Shown piece after piece: positions 60,523 to 64,000 of a DNA stretch of 64,000 bases. The stretch spans positions 1 to 64,000 of the forward strand of contig NZ_JZDQ02000017.1 in NCBI RefSeq assembly GCF_000960475.2, given 5' to 3'. Made by a program: the position numbers and the translations under genes. The notes beneath the pieces are model-generated. The model was not told the origin of the DNA. It was given only the letters and a program-made list of their open reading frames with translations, and did no database searches. Every line of letters starts with the position of its first letter. The first letter of the stretch is position 1. The stretch comes from Nocardioides luteus (GTDB lineage: Bacteria > Actinomycetota > Actinomycetes > Propionibacteriales > Nocardioidaceae).

Positions 60523-61155
60523 CTACTTCAGCGGCTCGGTGGTGAGGAGCGCGAGGTAGTCGCGGACGTCGCCGTCCTTGGGACCCCAGAGCATGAGGGT
60601 CTGGCCGTCGACCTCGGTGGAGTAGCCGGTGTCGCCGTCGGAGTCGGACCACTCGGTCCAGGTGGTGGCGACATCGGTCGGGATGTCGACCTGGTCGCCC
60701 TTCTTGGCCTGGGGGTCGACGTTCTTCTGGGCCAGCGCCTGCGCGGAGCGGGTGGAGAACTCCAGGCCGACGTAGGAGGTCTCGCCCTTGACGAACGACA
60801 TGGTCCAGGCCGGCTCCTCACCGCCCTTGTAGGAGGGGTCGGTGTTGGCGTACCAGCCCGAGGGCAGCTCGCGGGGGTAGACGACGTCGAGATCGGCGAC
60901 CTGGGCGCTGCGTACGGCCTCGGCCCAGTCGGCCTTGTAGGTCTGGTTGGCACCGCTGACCTCGCGCTCGAGGTTGCCGCGCCACTGCACGACGAGCACG
61001 ATCGGGACGACCAGGACGAGCAGGAAGATCATCGATCCGATGAGAGCACCGAACGTACGCGGATAGCTGCGCGCCGGGGTCTCCGGCTGCTCGCTCGTCG
61101 ACTCACTCGACGGCTGGGCCGGCTGCTGCTGATCGGTCTCGCTCACGTCCTCCAT
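60523..61155 (-). CDS. DUF4245 family membrane protein
   Basis: 210-residue protein with a Gln/Glu/Ser-rich N-terminal cytosolic tail, one membrane helix (about 35-60, LIGSMIFLLVLVVPIVLVVQ) and an external domain (LPSGWYANTDPSYKGGEEPAW; WTMSFVKGETSYVGLEFS). This is an actinobacterial family of unknown role. Start ATG 61155, or GTG 61146. Confidence 0.85.
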   Translation of the reverse strand: MEDVSETDQQQPAQPSSESTSEQPETPARSYPRTFGALIGSMIFLLVLVVPIVLVVQWRGNLEREVSGANQTYKADWAEAVRSAQVADLDVVYPRELPSGWYANTDPSYKGGEEPAWTMSFVKGETSYVGLEFSTRSAQALAQKNVDPQAKKGDQVDIPTDVATTWTEWSDSDGDTGYSTEVDGQTLMLWGPKDGDVRDYLALLTTEPLK

Positions 61156-61184
61156 GGTCCCACTCGGGCGATGTTCGCTCGAAT

Positions 61185-61210
61185 CGTGGTCTCGACAAGC
61201 TCGAGCACCG
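61185..61210. repeat. Short REP-like palindrome, decayed copy
   Basis: GTGGTCTCGACAAGCTCGAG with following CACC matches the 14037-14061 hairpin with a few changes. It lies between divergent DUF4245 and MopR-like genes. Confidence 0.4.
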
Positions 61211-61276
61211 GGGCCACGTGTTCCGCAGATGAGGAGACTTTCCGCGCAATCGCTCCGCAGATGCGATACTCCTCCG

Positions 61277-61666
61277 GTGACCTCGTACCGTATCGCCGAA
61301 GCCGCCGAGCTCCTCGGCGTCAGCGACGACACCGTGCGCCGCTGGGTCGACGCGGGGCGGATCGAGGCGAGCACCGAGAACGGCCGTGCGGTCATCGACG
61401 GCATCGTCCTGGCCGCCCTGGCCTCGGAGCTGGCCGACGCCCCCAACCCGGACCGGACGAAGGCGGTCAGCGCCCGCAACCGGATGCTCGGGATCGTCAC
61501 CAAGACCACCCTGGACACCGTGATGGCCCAGGTGGAGATGGTCTGCGGCCCCTATCGGATCGTCTCGCTGATGAGTGCCGAGGCTGCCGTCGAGCTCGGG
61601 CTCGAGCCCGGCGTCAGTGCCGTGGCGTCGATCAAGTCAACCAACGTCGTAGTGGAGCGCCCATGA
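61277..61666 (+). CDS. MopR-like regulator: excisionase-type HTH plus TOBE/MOP domain
   Basis: 129-residue protein. The N-terminal helix-turn-helix IAEAAELLGVSDDTVRRWVD is of the MerR/excisionase kind, and the C-terminal MOP (TOBE) domain ([34 protein letters not shown]) binds molybdate or tungstate. It is thus a compact ModE-equivalent, fused differently from E. coli ModE, and overlaps modA by 4 nt. GTG start with a GATACT -10-like box 6 nt upstream. Confidence 0.88.
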   Translation: MTSYRIAEAAELLGVSDDTVRRWVDAGRIEASTENGRAVIDGIVLAALASELADAPNPDRTKAVSARNRMLGIVTKTTLDTVMAQVEMVCGPYRIVSLMSAEAAVELGLEPGVSAVASIKSTNVVVERP

Positions 61667-62418
61667 TCACGAGGACCAGTATCTCCGCCGTCGTCGCCGT
61701 GACCGCCCTGCTCGCGCTCGCCGGATGCGGGAGCTCGAGCGAGGGGACGGAGAAGCGGGAGCTGACCGTCTTCGCGGCCGCCTCGCTGACCGACACGTTC
61801 ACGGAGCTGGCCGAGCAGTTCGAGAAGGAACATCCCGGCGTGAAGGTGACGACCAGCTTCGGCGGCTCCTCGGACCTGGTCGCCCAGATCGAGGACGGCG
61901 CCCCGGCGGACGTCTTCGCCTCGGCCGACACCAAGAACATGGACAAGCTCGGCGACCTGGCCACCGACCCTCAGGACTTCGCCTCCAACACGCTCGAGAT
62001 CGCCACACCTCCAGGCAACCCGGCCGAGATCGGCGGCTTCCAGGATCTGGCCAAGGCCGGCACCAAGGTCGTCGTCTGCGCGGCCGAGGTCCCCTGCGGC
62101 AGCGCGACCGCCGAGATGGAGAAGAAGACCGGCGTCGACATCGAGCCGGTCAGCGAGGAGCAGTCGGTCAGCGACGTACTCGCCAAGGTCACCTCCGGTG
62201 ACGCCGACGCCGGGCTCGTGTACGTCACCGACGTGACCGCCGCCGGCGGCACCGTGACGGGCGTCGAGTTCGCGGAGTCCGACGAGGTCGTGAACACCTA
62301 CCCGATCAGCGCCCTCGACGGCGCCGACGACGCCGACCTCGCCCAGGAGTTCGTCGACCTGGTGCGCAGCGAGTCCGGGCAGAAGGTGCTCAGCGATGCC
62401 GGCTTCGGCCAGCCCTGA
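61663..62418 (+). CDS. modA: Molybdate ABC transporter binding lipoprotein ModA
   Basis: 251-residue lipoprotein with lipobox LAGC (Cys22). The mature protein has the ModA opening [20 protein letters not shown] and the oxyanion-binding [24 protein letters not shown]. ModA captures molybdate or tungstate for uptake and molybdenum-cofactor synthesis. Co-translated with the upstream regulator and overlapping modB. Confidence 0.94.
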   Translation: MITRTSISAVVAVTALLALAGCGSSSEGTEKRELTVFAAASLTDTFTELAEQFEKEHPGVKVTTSFGGSSDLVAQIEDGAPADVFASADTKNMDKLGDLATDPQDFASNTLEIATPPGNPAEIGGFQDLAKAGTKVVVCAAEVPCGSATAEMEKKTGVDIEPVSEEQSVSDVLAKVTSGDADAGLVYVTDVTAAGGTVTGVEFAESDEVVNTYPISALDGADDADLAQEFVDLVRSESGQKVLSDAGFGQP

Positions 62419-63238
62419 TCTTCTCGGGAGGTCCGGACGGACGGACCGGCAGCGGGGGGCCGGTCCGTCCGTCGGGATGCCACGCTGGTTGTGGCTCCCG
62501 GCGGGCCTGGCGGCGGCGTTCATCATCGTCCCGCTCGCCGCGATCATCCTCCGCGTCGACCTGGCGAGCTTCCCGGCGCTGATCACCTCGCCCTCCGCGC
62601 TGGAGGCGCTCTGGCTCAGTCTGCGCACCGCCGGGGCCAGCACACTGCTGTGCATCGTCCTCGGCGTACCTCTCTCCACCGTCCTGGCCCGCACCGGCTT
62701 CCGCGGCCAGGGACTGGTGCGCTCGCTGGTGCTCCTCCCGCTCGTGCTGCCGCCGGTGGTCAGCGGCCTGGCGCTGCTCTACACGTTCGGCCGCCGCGGG
62801 CTGCTGGGGCAGTCGCTGGACCTGGTCGGCATCCAGATCCCGTTCACCACCCTCGCCGTGGTCATGGCGCAGACGTTCGTGGCGCTGCCGTTCCTGGTGA
62901 TCAGCCTCGAGGGTGCGCTGCGCACCAGCGGCACGCGCTACGAGGCGGTCGCGGCCACGCTCGGCGCCCGCCCGACCACCGTCTACCGCCGCGTCACCCT
63001 CCCCCTCGTGGCGCCCGGCCTGCTCTCCGGCTCCGTCCTCGCCTTCGCCCGCTGCCTGGGCGAGTTCGGCGCCACGATCACCTTCGCCGGCAACCTCCCC
63101 GGCGTCACCAGCACGATGCCGCTGCAGGTCTACCTGCTCCGCGTCGACGACCCCGACGCGGCGGTCGCGCTCTCGCTGGTGCTGGTGGTCGTCGCGGTCG
63201 CCGTGATCGGCTTCGCCCGGCACGGGAGGGCCCTATGA
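62396..63238 (+). CDS. modB: Molybdate ABC transporter permease ModB
   Basis: 280-residue permease with about five helices and the EAA motif [25 protein letters not shown] loop (near 185-205). The start is uncertain: ATG 62396 overlaps modA and has AAGGTG, while ATG 62477 begins nearer the first helix. It overlaps modC by 4 nt. Confidence 0.92.
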   Translation: MPASASPDLLGRSGRTDRQRGAGPSVGMPRWLWLPAGLAAAFIIVPLAAIILRVDLASFPALITSPSALEALWLSLRTAGASTLLCIVLGVPLSTVLARTGFRGQGLVRSLVLLPLVLPPVVSGLALLYTFGRRGLLGQSLDLVGIQIPFTTLAVVMAQTFVALPFLVISLEGALRTSGTRYEAVAATLGARPTTVYRRVTLPLVAPGLLSGSVLAFARCLGEFGATITFAGNLPGVTSTMPLQVYLLRVDDPDAAVALSLVLVVVAVAVIGFARHGRAL

Positions 63239-63933
63239 GCTCGCTCCACGTCCGCGCGGTGATCGCCCAGCGCGGCATCGACGTCACCCTCGACGTGGCC
63301 GCCGGCGAGACCGTCGCGCTCACCGGCCCCAACGGCGCCGGCAAGTCGAGCATCCTCGGCGTGATCGCCGGCCTCCTTCGCCCCGACGAAGGAGAGGTAC
63401 GCCTCGGCGACCGCATCGTCGACACCACTCCCCCGCACGCCCGCGGGGTCGCTCTCCTCGCCCAGGACCCGCTCCTCTTCCCGCACCTGTCGGTGCTCGC
63501 CAACGTCGCCTTCCCTCCGCGGGCGAGAGGCGTACGCCGCCACCAGGCCAACGAGCTCGCCCTCCGCCACCTCACCGAGGTCGGCGCCGAGACGCTCGCC
63601 GGGCGCAAGCCGTCCCACATCTCCGGCGGCCAGGCCCAGCGGGTGGCGGTGGCCCGGGCACTCGCCGCCGACCCCGAGCTGCTCCTGCTCGACGAGCCGA
63701 TGGCCTCGCTCGACGTCGACGTACGCCCCGCCCTGCGGCAGACGCTGCGCACCGCCCTCGAGGACAGGACCGCCATCATCGTCACCCACGACGCCGCCGA
63801 CGCCCGCGCGCTCGCCGATCGGGTGGTGGTGATCGAGCACGGTCACGTCGTCGAGGACGGCCCGACCGAACGGGTGCTGAACGAACCGCAAACACCGTTC
63901 GCCGTCAGGCTCGTCTCTGGATCGATCAAGTGA
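63235..63933 (+). CDS. modC: Molybdate ABC transporter ATPase ModC
   Basis: 232-residue ATPase. Walker A GPNGAGKS, signature ISGGQAQR, Walker [13 protein letters not shown] and H-loop VTHDAADA are intact. The C-terminal regulatory MOP domain of E. coli ModC is missing, so molybdate sensing probably lies with the MopR-like protein instead. GGGAGGG precedes the ATG. Confidence 0.93.
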   Translation: MSSLHVRAVIAQRGIDVTLDVAAGETVALTGPNGAGKSSILGVIAGLLRPDEGEVRLGDRIVDTTPPHARGVALLAQDPLLFPHLSVLANVAFPPRARGVRRHQANELALRHLTEVGAETLAGRKPSHISGGQAQRVAVARALAADPELLLLDEPMASLDVDVRPALRQTLRTALEDRTAIIVTHDAADARALADRVVVIEHGHVVEDGPTERVLNEPQTPFAVRLVSGSIK

Positions 63934-63963
63934 CGCGGCGGGCGCTACCCCGCGCCCGGCCGA

Positions 63964-63969
63964 TAGATT
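63964..63969 (+). promoter_or_regulatory. Putative -10 box of the final partial gene
   Basis: TAGATT ends 7 nt before the ATG at 63977. Confidence 0.5.
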
Positions 63970-63976
63970 GAACCCT

Positions 63977-64000
63977 ATGAACGACACCCAGCCGCTCGGC
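63977..64000 (+). CDS. Partial gene, cut by the window end
   Basis: Only eight codons (MNDTQPLG) are inside the window. The start is supported by the TAGATT box 7 nt upstream; the product cannot be identified. Confidence 0.5.

Noticed and set aside
60193..62418. Long plus-strand open frame running through the 21-nt array into modA, reading heptapeptide repeats (SAEPSRT-like)
   Set aside because: The repeat comes from the 21-nt period of the intergenic array; the frame overlaps the convergent DUF4245 gene and has no start signal. modA starts at its own ATG with a lipoprotein signal peptide.

Overview
The window is high-GC DNA, densely coded on both strands. GTG starts are frequent, many starts lack a Shine-Dalgarno, and the word GTACG is strikingly common. 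Gene content (many TetR/GntR/Lrp/IclR/AraC regulators, Arr, an RmuC-DUF6542-like-IspH-XseA/B block, DUF4245) points to an actinobacterium, most likely Nocardioides or a close relative in the Nocardioidaceae. That assignment is inferred from style and content. I see no rRNA, tRNA, CRISPR array, insertion sequence or prophage; this looks like ordinary chromosome rich in small regulated accessory modules.

Layout. 0-7 kb: a NitT/TauT-type ABC importer operon (minus strand) faces a GntR regulator, an NCS1 (Mhp1-like) transporter and a hydantoin/Asp-Glu racemase, probably for scavenging a cyclic ureide. 7-9.7 kb: a Nudix-winged-helix (NrtR-like) regulator faces an overlapping pair, an SPFH protein and a divergent NAD-kinase homologue, with two identical-type palindromes 33 bp apart between them. 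9.7-18 kb: TetR/SMR efflux, an FAD dehydrogenase, small enzymes and a TetR/MMPL pair. 18-24 kb: recQ, PAP2 phosphatase, GGCT-like, DinB-like, LysE, a secreted protein. 24-29.6 kb: IclR, aromatic-acid MFS and benzaldehyde-type dehydrogenase, then PfkB/AraC opposite DUF2000. 29.6-35 kb: small resistance and housekeeping genes including arr, azlCD with Lrp, and SMP-30. 35-39.4 kb: a sulfur-handling module (MFS, metallo-beta-lactamase with two rhodaneses, ArsM-like methyltransferase) opposite an ArsR-rhodanese fusion. 39.4-43 kb: TetR/SDR with three phased operators and several unknowns. 43-54 kb: ychF, GH1, PH-domain pair, BNR protein, GH3, and a second NitT/TauT ABC system. 54-61 kb: xth, TfoX-like, RmuC, YciO, ispH, xseA/xseB. 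61-64 kb: DUF4245, then a MopR-like regulator with modABC.

Regulation is unusually readable. At least six divergent promoter regions carry perfect or near-perfect inverted or direct repeats that suit the adjacent regulator. About nineteen genes have a TANNNT -10 box 6-8 nt before the start codon, the signature of leaderless transcripts.

The most unusual non-coding content is a set of dispersed intergenic repeats. One is a mosaic of roughly 21-nt units in direct and inverted order at three loci (1-80, about 13866-14003, 60285-60522). Another is a 52-bp hairpin present twice (18199 and 51421). A third is a nested palindrome between ispH and xseA, and a fourth a small REP-like hairpin (14037, with a decayed copy at 61185).
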